Below the pieces are notes generated by a model. It was given only the letters and a program-made list of their open reading frames with translations, was not told the origin of the DNA and did not search any database. The translations under genes and the position numbers were made by a program. Below are positions 14,511 to 25,550 of a stretch of 64,000 nt of DNA, piece by piece. The first letter of the stretch is position 1. Every line of letters begins with the position of its first letter. This DNA is from Anseranas semipalmata (lineage: Eukaryota > Chordata > Aves > Anseriformes > Anseranatidae), in the NCBI GenBank assembly GCA_013399115.1, contig VXAA01005633.1, positions 575,789-639,788 of the forward strand, written 5' to 3'.

Positions 14511-14574
14511 ATCATAGGATCATTGGGGTTGGAAGGGACCTCAGGAAACCATCTCATCCAACTTCCTACTCAAA
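14511..14574 (-). mobile_element. CR1 LINE, short 3'-end fragment
   Basis: The plus strand shows the hallmark reverse complement of the chicken-repeat-1 3' end: ATCATAGGATCATTGGGG, then GGTTGGAAGGGACCT, then CATCTCATCCAACTTCCTA and a CTCAAA block. CR1 is the dominant LINE of birds and is usually 5'-truncated. Here only about 64 bp remain, with the element's 3' end at the left. Nothing CR1-like continues to the right. This is the only clear CR1 piece I found in the window and supports an avian (at least sauropsid) origin. Confidence 0.85.
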
Positions 14575-15239
14575 GGAATTGCATTTTATATGTAAAAAGG
14601 CTAAAATGAAGTAATCCATATAAAAGCAAGTGCTTCCATAAAAACAAAAGAAGACCTTTTCATTCTGAATTAGGATGTTTAAGAATCTTTATTTCATGTC
14701 ATATCCCAGCCTTTCTGCCCAAGTCAATACTAGTTTCTCACCAGCTCTCCCTGCTCGTTTTAAAACCTTAAATTTCATGTTTTTAATTAAAAAAAAAATT
14801 CTTTTGTTTTTCCATTTTAAAATACATGGAAATATCAGGTAGAGTTGACCACCCCAGGAGGAGAGCTGAGGGGTAAGGCAACAAACCTGTCCCTGCCTGG
14901 TGGCCACAGAACCCAGTGGGTCCTGGTCCAACAACTCAGCTAAGCCCAGAAAATGCCTTATTAAAGAGGTCAAGGATGAGTCATCTCAGCATCAGGGCTT
15001 GGGGCAGATAGGACTAAAACTGCCAGCTTTGGTCCAGAGGGAGGTAAATTTTGCCCAAAGCTCAGGAAGGCTGCAGATGTCCAACAGCTTCCCCACCATC
15101 CTGGGGAGCTGCTGCTGTGCATCTCCCCGAGCCCATGGCAAGAGCACGAGATTGTGGATGCAGCTGGTGCCAGCAATGCCACCCAGAGTATCCAGGCCCA
15201 AGACTAAGGTCTGAAGAAAAGGATCAGAAATAGGCTTTC

Positions 15240-15740
15240 TGCTAAGGACTGGATCAAGCGCATGCAATGAAAAATCTCTTAATGAGTGAGCTGTTAAAGC
15301 CTGTTTTAGTGTGTACGGTCTGGAGCGGCTGCAGTGAGGGGGCAGATTGCAGCACGGCAGCAAGGATGGAGGCTCCTGCACTCTCATTATAGCAGGGGAA
15401 AATCCGCTTTTCTTGCATGGATAATTTGGAAGTTATGAATCAGCCTGTTGTTTTTATTTCAGTGGAGTACAGACAAGAGTTGTGTAAAATGAGGCTGCTG
15501 CCTGTCTGTCAGGCAGCTGTAGTTTTTTACCCTGCAGCCTCTTTTAATGTGCATTCTTGGCAAATTCTGAAGAGAAGCAGTCACAACTGTGTGCTCAGAC
15601 ATTTGAGCGGATCTCGTACCCTTGTCATTGAGCTGAGGACTTCACTTGTGCATCGCCCTGTGTTTGATGCAGCCATTAAGCATCCTGACCCAGTAACCAG
15701 AAAACTGATTTGGTGTCTGAATCAAAAGGCAGCGTAAAAA
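15240..15740. promoter_or_regulatory. CpG-richer, low-repeat patch; candidate regulatory element
   Basis: The stretch is free of simple repeats, has more CpG than its flanks (for example CAAGCGCATGC, TGTACGGTCTGGAGCGGC, TGAGCGGATCTCG, CATCGCCC) and is open for 106 codons on plus at 15417-15737. The translation resembles no family I know. It could be a conserved non-coding element, but I cannot compare it with other species here. Confidence 0.2.
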
Positions 15741-15851
15741 TGTGTTCTTGAATCATCTGGTTTTGAACAGAGATTAATATTTTCTTGCAGTATATCTACT
15801 TTTCCCAGGTGTTAAATAGATCATTTGCTATCTGGTTCTTAGTTTTGTGGG

Positions 15852-15866
15852 TTTTTTTTTTTTTTT
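15852..15866. repeat. T15 homopolymer
   Basis: Fifteen T bases. About 115 bp further on lies an A15 run (15981-15995), an opposed T/A pair with no recognised element between them. Confidence 0.9.
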
Positions 15867-15980
15867 AGTAGGTGTTAAAGGTTATTCCAGCCTAACTCTA
15901 CAAGGTTTTAGGGCACGAGAGACAGTTATCTGCAGAAAAAATGCCCTTCTTTCAAATAATTAGCAATTATCTGTCAAAAG

Positions 15981-15995
15981 AAAAAAAAAAAAAAA
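15981..15995. repeat. A15 homopolymer
   Basis: Fifteen A bases, preceded by AAAAG. It is complementary to the T15 run at 15852-15866. Confidence 0.9.
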
Positions 15996-16047
15996 CTTCT
16001 GAACCAACTACAGTAAGAAAAACACTTTTCATCTTTAGCTTTTTTCA

Positions 16048-16094
16048 TCTTTCCCTTTCCCCCTCCTCCTCGTCTCCCTCCCCCCTTTCCCCTC
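16048..16094. repeat. Polypyrimidine tract
   Basis: Forty-seven bases are all C or T apart from one G at 16072. The C-rich half is CTCC-rich. Such tracts can adopt triplex (H-DNA) structures or bind pyrimidine-tract proteins in RNA. No exon follows, so it is not an acceptor tract for a recognised exon. Confidence 0.9.
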
Positions 16095-16316
16095 ACATTT
16101 TCTGAGCAGGCTTTGCCAAAGGAAACACTGATGAAAGTAACTTTCAGTGGCTGAGCAGTTCCCTCCATCACCTCCTCCCTGTCCGCCCCCTAGATTGCAA
16201 CAGACATCTGCCTTTGTACACACCATGTCAGAGTCCAGCAGAGACATTTTATGTTCATTGTTTCTCCAAAATAAATAAAAGCAGCACAGACGATGCGAAC
16301 TGGCTGTAGACATCCC

Positions 16317-16356
16317 ATTGCTAATAATGGAGCTATGCTGGTAATTGCTAATAATG
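16317..16356. promoter_or_regulatory. Two copies of a 13-nt TAAT-containing direct repeat (possible homeodomain sites)
   Basis: ATTGCTAATAATG occurs at 16317-16329 and again at 16344-16356, 27 bp apart start to start, with a further GGTAATT between them. TAAT cores are typical of homeodomain binding sites. A regulatory role is inference only. Confidence 0.3.
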
Positions 16357-18623
16357 ATGCAGTGTTTTAGCATGGGAACGCTGTTCTAGCTGTAATGTGG
16401 ATCTGGCCTGAATAAAGTGACACAGATGGTAACGTTATTGCATATTTCTTTGTAGTGGAAGTTGACATTTTACTGTGGGAAAAAAAATCCATTCCTACAT
16501 TTCCTTTGTTATTTCTTTAATATTAGCAGTACTGGCATACTTGATCCATGAACTGTGTCAGTGGCACCTAAGGAACTTGCAGAGGAGCCTGCAAAGTGAG
16601 GAGAAGCAATTGTTTCCACTTACGGAAGAGCTTAGATGCTGTCTGACACAACTGCATTCACCTCCCTTGGCAGAGATGATCCATTTTGATCACATGCAAC
16701 AGCCCAACAACAAACAGCCAATTTGCAGTAAATCAAACTTCAAACATCTCTGTAGCTGCTATCTGAAAGACTGGTTCTGGAGTCCTCTCTCATTGAGCAG
16801 AGCTCCCACATGTGTACCTCAGTCAGCCGGGAGTCTTTTGTTGCATTTTGCAGGCTGCAAACAGCAGGGACATGTGCTCTGTGGGCCGGCTCCTGGCTTT
16901 GGCTGCCTTTGATGCACATAAAGTACATGCTCCTCTGGGAGAACCCGGCATCCTCTGTGCTTATGTGCACAGGCCCTTCAGCACCCTGGTGAGCCAAAAC
17001 CAGTGGAAGTGCATAGTGCTACTGTGGCCCAACTGCAACACATTTCCTTTGAAAGGTGTTTGCAAAGCTGTGGCAGCACGTCAAAGATAAGAGAGGCAGG
17101 AATCTGTTGTATTTGCCAAGCATCTGCCTTTGTTGGCTCTGTCCACAAGAGCAGCTACCCTCACTTTTGAACTCTCCGAACTTGCTGCATGTTCACCCAC
17201 AAAAATCACTAATCTCACCCAGAGTGCGAGTGTCAGAGCCAGAGTTGTCCTTCCTGCAAGATTAGGTCATAGCATTAGATCAAAGTCCTAATATGCCATT
17301 TTGTACCACGTGGATGCAACAACCAGCCAAGTTTCAAGTCCCAGGCACAGGTGCTACTAGCTGCACTATGTACACATGAAAGTTAGGGCCAGAAGCCAAA
17401 ATTATGAGCTAAATTCCATCTTGTTCCCCAGCATTACACCTTTCTCATCCACCCTTGTAACTTCATTCCCAATTTAAGTTGCAGAAGATTTGCAGATCGC
17501 TTCTAGTGTCTAAAACTTTCCTGCTCGCCTTTCCCAATGCTGCAATCTTTGCAATTTTCCCTCTTCCTCTGGCAATTCGAAACTGAGCTTAATAACGCTG
17601 TCTAAAAAGAAACAGTTGTGAAAGAATGATCTACAATAGAAGCTTCTTCCTTGCAAAAGAAGTGCTGCACAGTATTAATTACTGTGTGGAGGGAACACGC
17701 AGCAGAAAGCAGTGTTAGCATGTGTGTAGGAAACAAACAGTATTTGTTGCAGAGTTGCCATGCAGCTGGAAGTGCAAGACATGGGCCAGACTGATAAGCA
17801 AGTGCCACTTAAAAATGATTATGAGAAAAATAGTGAGAAAATGCAGAAAGAGTAGCTTTCATCTCATTAATTTATCCTCCTAAAAGTAGATGTCTCCTCT
17901 AAACTGAATACCTGGGCTTCTCCTGTGGCTTATGGGGAGTGAGATACTTCCAGCAAAAATGCTTTCTATCCTAAGACTGATCAACAGGCTAAATCATTCT
18001 TCTGATGTGCCTCTATTTCTCTCCCCAGACTACCAAGGGATAACTAGCACCTCTCTGACCTTTAGATAACTACTGTAAGGTGAAATAAATTCCACCCAAA
18101 GTGCTCAGAAGTAGCTGCCCAAAGTGGACAGGAAAGCTGGCAGACTCAGATAGCTGCAGCAGCTTTGTTTCTGTTGTGGTGGGCACAGAGCTGCCAGGGC
18201 TGGTATGGCATTACCCATGTCAGTGAGGTAAAAGTGCTGCAGCCAGGCTACCAGTAAAAATGAAAACAGAAAATGAGCACAAGAACTTTAAGTTCTGTTT
18301 ATTTAGTAGTAAACGTTTTCTTCAAGAACTGAAACTGCTGTTTTAATATGTATCACTTGTTGACGTGCTTACAATGTAAAATTGCGTTTGCTCGGGCAGT
18401 GCTACCTGCAGCTTCTGAAATGAGGCTTGCCACTGTGCTTAGCTCAAAGCCTTCTTGAAACTCTCTGGGGCAAGCTGACAACCTGTGCTCGCTGGGCTGT
18501 GGCATTCAGAGTCACTCCTGCAGAGCACTTGCACCACAGGAGACACCGGTCGGCAGTTAGAGATCTTCTGTAGTAAAGGAGAAATTTGATAGGAACATGA
18601 AGTGGAACGGAATAGAAAGAAAA

Positions 18624-18667
18624 TACAGGATGTGCATGTACAGGATGTGCATGTACAGGATGTGCAT
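18624..18667. repeat. Minisatellite: 15-bp unit, three near-perfect tandem copies
   Basis: TACAGGATGTGCATG occurs at 18624-18638 and 18639-18653, and its first 14 bases again at 18654-18667. The copies are identical. Fifteen is a multiple of three, so a repeated HPVHA pattern appears in a minus-strand ORF, but nothing else suggests coding. Confidence 0.95.
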
Positions 18668-20296
18668 ACAACATAGACTGCCTAACTCAGCAAACACAAT
18701 TCATTCACTTGAGCTTCCTCAGTCTTCCCTCAGTGCATCCTCAGCCCTGTTTAACATATGCTTAAACCACACTTAATTTAATGTGGCCAACAGGTGCTTA
18801 CAATTAGGCACATGCTTAGTAACGTGACTGAATTAAGGCCCAAATATTCCTGCTTCAGCACATGAACAAGACTGTTTCCATTAAGAAGGAACATCACATG
18901 CTAGGACTTGTAATCACTGCAGACCACACCACATGGACGATGAGGCACTATGAAATCCTTCTATTCAGAAGACTGTTCACATGCATCCATTTAGGTCTGA
19001 GCTCAAAACTTTTCCTTAACTGGTGTCAAAATAATGACCCTGTCTTAGACCAAGTTCCAAGACCAAGAAGCCCAAATCCTGAAGTTGCTATTGCTGCAAA
19101 ACTCCAACAGACTTGAAAGATGCAAGTTGGGTGCAGTTCGTAGACTCCTGGCAAATTGTCAGGGCAGTCTCAAGTTTCGGATGTGTTACTAAATTGTAGT
19201 AAGTAGTTCTGTAGTTTAAAAGTCATGAAAAATAGAGGACACTGCATTGTCACTTACAAACTGATTTGTTTTCTCTCTACCTTACATAGTTAAAACAGGG
19301 TGGGTAAAATTAAGCAGCAACAGGGTAAGTGGTAATGACGTCAACATTTTCTTTTCCTGAGGCTTTAGCAAAGCCAAGGATGCAATGCTAATCTAGAGTT
19401 GTTTCTCTTTTTCCTTAAATAATATTTTTATTGAGCAAGAAGCGGATGTCAGAATGGCCTTTTGATCACTTAAAAACAACGGTGTCTCTAAGGGAATCTT
19501 TCCTGTTTATTGTATGTTGCTGTATTTGAAAAATACTAGCCTACAGTAGAACTGGACTTCTTAACATACAAGAAGCAGGGCAAAACAGGATGAGGCCAAA
19601 ATGGGAACTGTATATCACAGGAACTCAGAAAGGCAGGAAGTAACAAAAGAAGTTGAAATTCTTGATTAAAAGTATAATTGTACCAGCTTGTGCAAGAGGA
19701 TAATGACTTTAAAATGTCAGCCTTTGTGCCTGTTCATAATGATAAAGCTATTAAACCGTATGTACCGTTCTTAATTCCATTTCTCATGGCAAGTCATTTA
19801 GGATCCACATCTACTCTGTCCACTAAAATCTAAAGTATTTCTTTAGCAGTATATTCAAACAGTAGATTAAAAGCAGTGCTAACTAGAGCAGTGCCAGCCA
19901 GGGCTGCTGCGCAGTGGTTTAGAACATGTCAGAGATTCTGTTATAAGCCCCTATTTTCAGGGATTTAAATATGAGCCATAAAAATTCACTCCCAAGATGA
20001 AAGACAGCCAAAAAGCGAATATTTAAACCTAAATTGTTAAAAGAAAAAGACATCATTTTTGTATTTTAGAAGTTCTATGTGTAAAAAGGAAGGAGGTCTT
20101 AAAGTACTTTCTGCAGACCTATGACTGAGAAGTGAACCTATTTCAAAAATTAACTCGATAAGAAATTAACTCTTAAAGCAATCAATGGCTTCTTTATTTC
20201 AGAAAATATGTTGTAACAGAGACAGTCACTAACAAGTTACCCTGCTTTAAAACTGCTGCACAGTTGAGGTTGGTCCATCTCTGTGTTGCTAGTGGA

Positions 20297-20316
20297 AAAC
20301 AAACAAACAAACAAAC
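20297..20316. repeat. (AAAC)5 microsatellite
   Basis: Five uninterrupted AAAC units are followed by an A-rich end. It is a short simple repeat in intron 2. Confidence 0.95.
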
Positions 20317-21995
20317 AAAAAACCAACAACATTTACTTCAGTGGTAATTAGATCAAATGCTAACTTCCTCATCAGGAACTTAGATTCTGGAAGAAAACTA
20401 AGAGCTCAACTTGCCAATCACAATGCTTAGCGAAATATTTACTTTTAATGTCAGTAAAAATGTCTTCAAAGACAGGAAGACAAACGCTGTGCTGGTGTCC
20501 CTTGGTGTACTTTTGCTTTCCCAGCATTTTGGTCAGAGCGTCAGTGCTTCTGAGCCCCAGCCGTGGGTTGTGGTGCTTCCAGACTGAAGCTGGTAATAGC
20601 ATGTTTTGTAATTACAGGCACATGCCAACAGAAAAGCTATAGAATAAAGCATCATTACCAGATGGTTCAATGTTTTGGGAGTTGGGGAAAGATGTTAGCA
20701 GAGAATTCTGCAGCAGCTTCCTCAAGCCCTACCCAGCAGGTGATATTTATGGACTGTTTACAAGATTTTCACATATGGCATGCTAAAGAAGTTTGTAACT
20801 TTTATACTCTGCTATCTAGTTTATTTATTTTACAAAAATCCCACTCCAAAGGTCAGCTATGTTCTGTCTGTCTCAGCAACTCCAGGCCTAGGGAAAAATA
20901 CTGAATGTAATCTCAGCATGGTATAGTTAAACAAATGTGCTTTTAAACATGGTAGAGATGTTTTTGTGTCTTGTTCTCATATATCTTAGACTCTGTGTCT
21001 TTTGGCTCTAGGCATCATTTAAATGAGAGCACTGTTTAGCACCTCTTTCACATTCAAATGATATATTTGTGTTCTTTTGTGTAGAAATGTCTGTATATTT
21101 TCAACACTGTTCAATTCATGCGAAAGTAGACAGGAACAAACCAAGGAGACAAAGATTATGTCAAAAAGGGTGAATAATACTGAAGTGATCATGATGCATC
21201 TATTCTTCTTTTCAAAATTTTCAGAAGAAACCCTCCTTTCCTTTTCCAGCTTGCAAGTGGCAGAGGGAAGCTCATTTCAGACTCTTCCAGACTGATGCTC
21301 TGCTCTTAGTGCTGGGTTTCCATCCCTGAGCCTCCTCCGTTGCATCCAGTTCAGGCATTGAAGCCAAACCCAGACTTAGTGACTTCCCTCCTCCCCTGAC
21401 AGCAAAACAGGATGGCTTCTCTTTTCTGACCACCTCTCATCCACACACTTTAATAGATCCCTCGCTAAGTGATGAACTGCAGGTGAAATTCAAGTAATGA
21501 AAATGCCACTGCTCTGGTCTGCTCAGTTCACTTTTGAGGGTGCAAAACATGCTTGCACACAAGGAAGCCACAGATCAGCTTTTCAGCTTGTATCCCAAAC
21601 ATAGCTGTAGCTGGGAGTTATTAGTATCTCAAAGTTATATTTACTGTAGAAGACCAGTGAAAATTTTCAACAATTGATTGAACAGTTGGCTCTCTTGATT
21701 CACAAAAGCAGTATGATTACAGGCCAACTATTATATATACAAAGTCTGATTTGTGATATATGTGTATAATCAATTGCAAATTATGTGCCTTTCAAACATC
21801 TGCTGTGGTTTATTGTGAGCCTATTAGAGGATATCTAATATCCAGTAAGAAATGATGTGCAAGAAATCCATCACCTCTGCTCTGGCAGGAGGGGCTTGCA
21901 ATTCAATCAGATGCTGTCCATCTTTGTTATATCGAGCCTCTGCATTGGAGGATCTGAGGCTTTCTGCTGAAACATCATGAAAATATCTTTGTGAT

Positions 21996-22013
21996 CTTTG
22001 TGATATCACAAAG
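21996..22013. other. Perfect 18-bp palindrome
   Basis: CTTTGTGATATCACAAAG is its own reverse complement. It is preceded by another CTTTGTGAT (21988-21996 region), giving a local partial duplication. A symmetric dimer-binding site is one possibility; chance is another. Confidence 0.8.
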
Positions 22014-23844
22014 TTATTTTCAAGTCTGGTATAAAAAGGCTCCTTGCTGACCAAGAGGACAAAGCATCCATACACTACACAAAAATGTGCACAGCTTTAA
22101 AACAAATAGTTTTCAAGTCAAATTCACAAAATCGTTATTTTCATCAGCTGCTAATATCCCAAGGACTGTTCTTTTTAGGAATACTGTCTGGGAATGTAGA
22201 TTCCCCTGGTGTACAATCCTTGGAAGCAGGATGTGTGGTTGCATGTACAATGCATAGGGAGGCTTGCAGTTTCTGGTTTTATGCAAGTTTTGTCAAACCA
22301 CCACAATTCACATATTTCACATTCTTCACAGGAGCAGGAACACTTGAAACTGCATCTCAGCTGCAAGATATAAAGGCAGCTATTAAATAAGCCTAGTGAT
22401 ACATGTCTTTAGGTGTACTAAGGAGGACTTGCCTTGGGCAAGGCCTCAGCGGGTTCAATTGTGTCCGCTTAAATTAATAGAGCCATGTCAGTTTTTGATT
22501 CTGGTGGAGCTAGAGCAGCTGGACAGGACACCATGTGAGTCCCTCTGCTACCAGCGTCTGTGGAGTTTCATAAAATGAACTAGAGAGGACGGTACGATGG
22601 CTGAGTGGAGGATTTTGGGGCTTCCTATTGGGCCAGGTGCCTGCCTGGTCCTGCATGCAATAGTACTGCTGCTCAGCTCCCTTGTTGCTCCCAGGTTAAG
22701 CTGCATGGCAAACTGTCCTGGCTGCATTTTTCCCTTTTTTTCTCAGCCTAGAAGAAGTTCTGTCATCTCTGTGAGAATTTAACTTATGCAGAGACCGTGG
22801 GATCGGGACCGTGGCTTACCCTGTTACACCTAATTAGCCCTGGGAATTCATCTCCACCACGCAGAATGAAGGCCAAGAATATAGGTAGCTTTAAGAAAGA
22901 AAATGAAGGATTTGCAAGGAAGATGTAGAATATCCACAATTACATTTCATATGATACAAAATAATTAAGGGATATAAGCCATAATGGTTCATGGCACAAT
23001 CCAAGTTCTAACAGATGGGGATACGATGAAATTTCCCCACGGGAAAGTGATTTTGTAATTGTAGAGGTGGGTGTATTCCTTTTACTTCTGTATTTATTTT
23101 AGCTGTGCATTTATGTTTGCATAAACATTAAGGAAAAACATCAATCTATAACCTCTGGGTATTTTTACCATTTCTTTAAAATACAGAAGCAATTGCTGCA
23201 TACTTCTTAAAGAATAAAAGGGAAAAAAAATTAAAAACCTCATTTTTCCCCACCCACACATTTCTCTTCATTTCATAGATGCCAGGCCTCAGATTGCCCC
23301 TCCCTCTGCAAAAGCCTGGGAAAAGATTCACAAGCACATGTGAAAAATGATAGTTTCACATGGCTGCAGTAGGTTCACATCCTTATTATGTAAATGAGTG
23401 GTTTTGGTTTGGGCGTCTCTTTTGTGGGTTTTGTGCAGATGGTTAAATACTTAAACACAGTGGGCCAAAGCGTTCCTACTGGAATTTCACTGGCTCTGCC
23501 TAAACTGTACCAGGAATTGAAACAGGCCATGGAACCCAAATCTACTTTTGCTCATAATGAAACATCCAAATGGGTAATGGGATTGCAGCACAGTAGCAGA
23601 GAGGAAAAAAGCAACCACAGACAGATTTCCCTTTGTCTGTTCAGTAATTAATGAAGTACGTGGTGAAGGATAGATCTGAGGAACCTCGCCTTGCTGCTGT
23701 GATCTGCACTTCCTCCAGACAGGTAAGCACAGAGCTGTGTGTGCTGGAGACTGAGTAATTAGCCCAAGCAAGTTGTAAAATCTTTAGGAAGCAAGTGGTG
23801 TCTGTTTTCGTTTGCACAGGATGCCAAGAGATGTATTTAAAGTG

Positions 23845-24300
23845 TGAGAGTCAAAGGTCAGTTTGACATCACGTACTCTAAGAAAGATTCCTGTTTTGTG
23901 TTAGAAATATCGTCTGAGAGCCGTGAAGCTATTGTGCTTGATAAGGAGCAGGATTAATCTGCAGCAAGGAAAATTTAGGTTCAATATTATGAAAAATGTT
24001 GTAACTGTGAGATCACTTAAGCAAAGTAGCAGGCTGTCAAGGGAGACAGTCAAGGCTAGAAATGACACTTTTCCATCAGAGATGGCTTGCAGAATAATTC
24101 ATAAGTATTTCTCTATGAATGAGGGAGGGGTGCGGGGCTCCACCAGAGGTCTCTGCCAGAGCAAATGAGCCCGCCAGTGGAGCCGGCAGGCTGGGGCTGA
24201 ATGCCTCCGCACAGATAAAATGCAGCTCTCTGAAAGGAGTCGTCCAGCCTCTTCTCAGCTTGTGTTACATATTCTAAATGTAAATTGAATGCAAATACTT
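23845..24300. promoter_or_regulatory. Candidate intronic regulatory region
   Basis: This patch combines an AGGTCA half site inside an inverted repeat (GTCAAA-6 nt-TTTGAC, about 23850-23867), a GC- and CpG-richer stretch (24125-24210), an AGATAA GATA-type motif (24213-24218) and a perfect octamer ATGCAAAT (24289-24296). Such clusters occur in enhancers, but short motifs are common by chance. No function is shown by the sequence itself. Confidence 0.2.
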
Positions 24301-25472
24301 CGGGCTGCTCGCTGCAAAGCAGTTTACAATCTCCTGCACTACATCTGACCCACTGGAAATTTAAGGGACATAGTGGTTCGTATAATTCTTTTGGAACTAA
24401 TTGGGTTATAATTGTGAAAAAGTCTGCCCCAATCTCTATGATTTCTTATGCCTGTTTCATATTTATATTCACAGATTTCTTGTTTCAGTTACAACATTTC
24501 TAAGTTTTTAACCAGTTTCTTCCACTTTCAAAGTTAATGAATGTGTTAACATTGCATTCAGTGACAAAATGCATAGGCTAGATGTGAGGCTGAAGTTCTA
24601 AATATTCTGCTAAGGTTTTTATCTTCAGATTGTTCAGGTTTATCCGCTTGCACTGAACCAGTGATACTGACATATCTTTCTTTCTGTCTTTGCTCTGGAA
24701 AGATAAAATTTGTCATTTCCTAGCATTATATCCAAGTGCAGAAAATTGCAAAACAAATACATTACTTCTGAATTATTTTTGGGGGACAGTGTGTGTTAAA
24801 TTCAATTTCAAAATCAAATTAGAGGAGGTTAAATCTCAGTCCCTAATTTGTGCCAACAAAACTGGCAAATCGTCTTAACAAAGGGCCAAAGAATTATTGC
24901 CTTGATAATAACAGCAAATTTGAACTTGGCAGTTTTATAGATTGGCCTGCGTCTAAAAAGCCCATGGCTTTCAGAAGCTTTAGTAAAGGTTGTTCTCCAC
25001 CATCACCAACAGAGTGGTGCTTCATAAAAGCAAACATTCATTTTGCCCACTAACAGGGGTTTTGGCAAAGTGAAGGGGGGGCATAGGCAACGCAAAATAT
25101 AATCCACAGCTTTCCTTCCACTGCACCCTAGAAAGCCACAACCCAGGGAACCAGAAGAAAGAGATCAAAAGGCTTTAAAAATGTCAGGCGACAGGATCTT
25201 ATTTAAATTATTAGGTGAGATGCACTCTTGCTTTTAACAATAGTAAAACATATCACGTAGCCTGTTTACCTCTCTCCCTTTTATGCTGTTTTTGACAGGC
25301 TGGTGCAAATTGCATGTAGAAATTGTATTTCTGCTTTCCAGCATCACTTTGGACAATGTTTGAAAACATGTTTTTGTAAAACAGTGTAATATTCAAAGGT
25401 ATTTGCATCATGTAGAAGCTGGAGAATTTGTAACAGATTTTCAACCAGTATTGACTGAAATAAAACTAAATC

Positions 25473-25474
25473 GA

Positions 25475-25534
<60 letters not shown>

Positions 25535-25550
25535 CAGACAGACAGACAGA
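25473..25550. repeat. Compound microsatellite (GAAA)15(GACA)4GA
   Basis: Fifteen perfect GAAA units (25473-25532) pass without a break into four GACA units plus GA (25533-25550). The change from A to C at the third place of the unit suggests a point mutation followed by spread of the variant by slippage. A purine-only run this long is likely to be length-polymorphic and can form a triplex. Confidence 0.98.

Noticed and set aside
14992..15387. 131-codon minus-strand ORF
   Set aside because: It overlaps other ORFs in several frames in a GC-richer patch, with no domain, intron signature or codon bias. Overlapping multi-frame openness points to composition.
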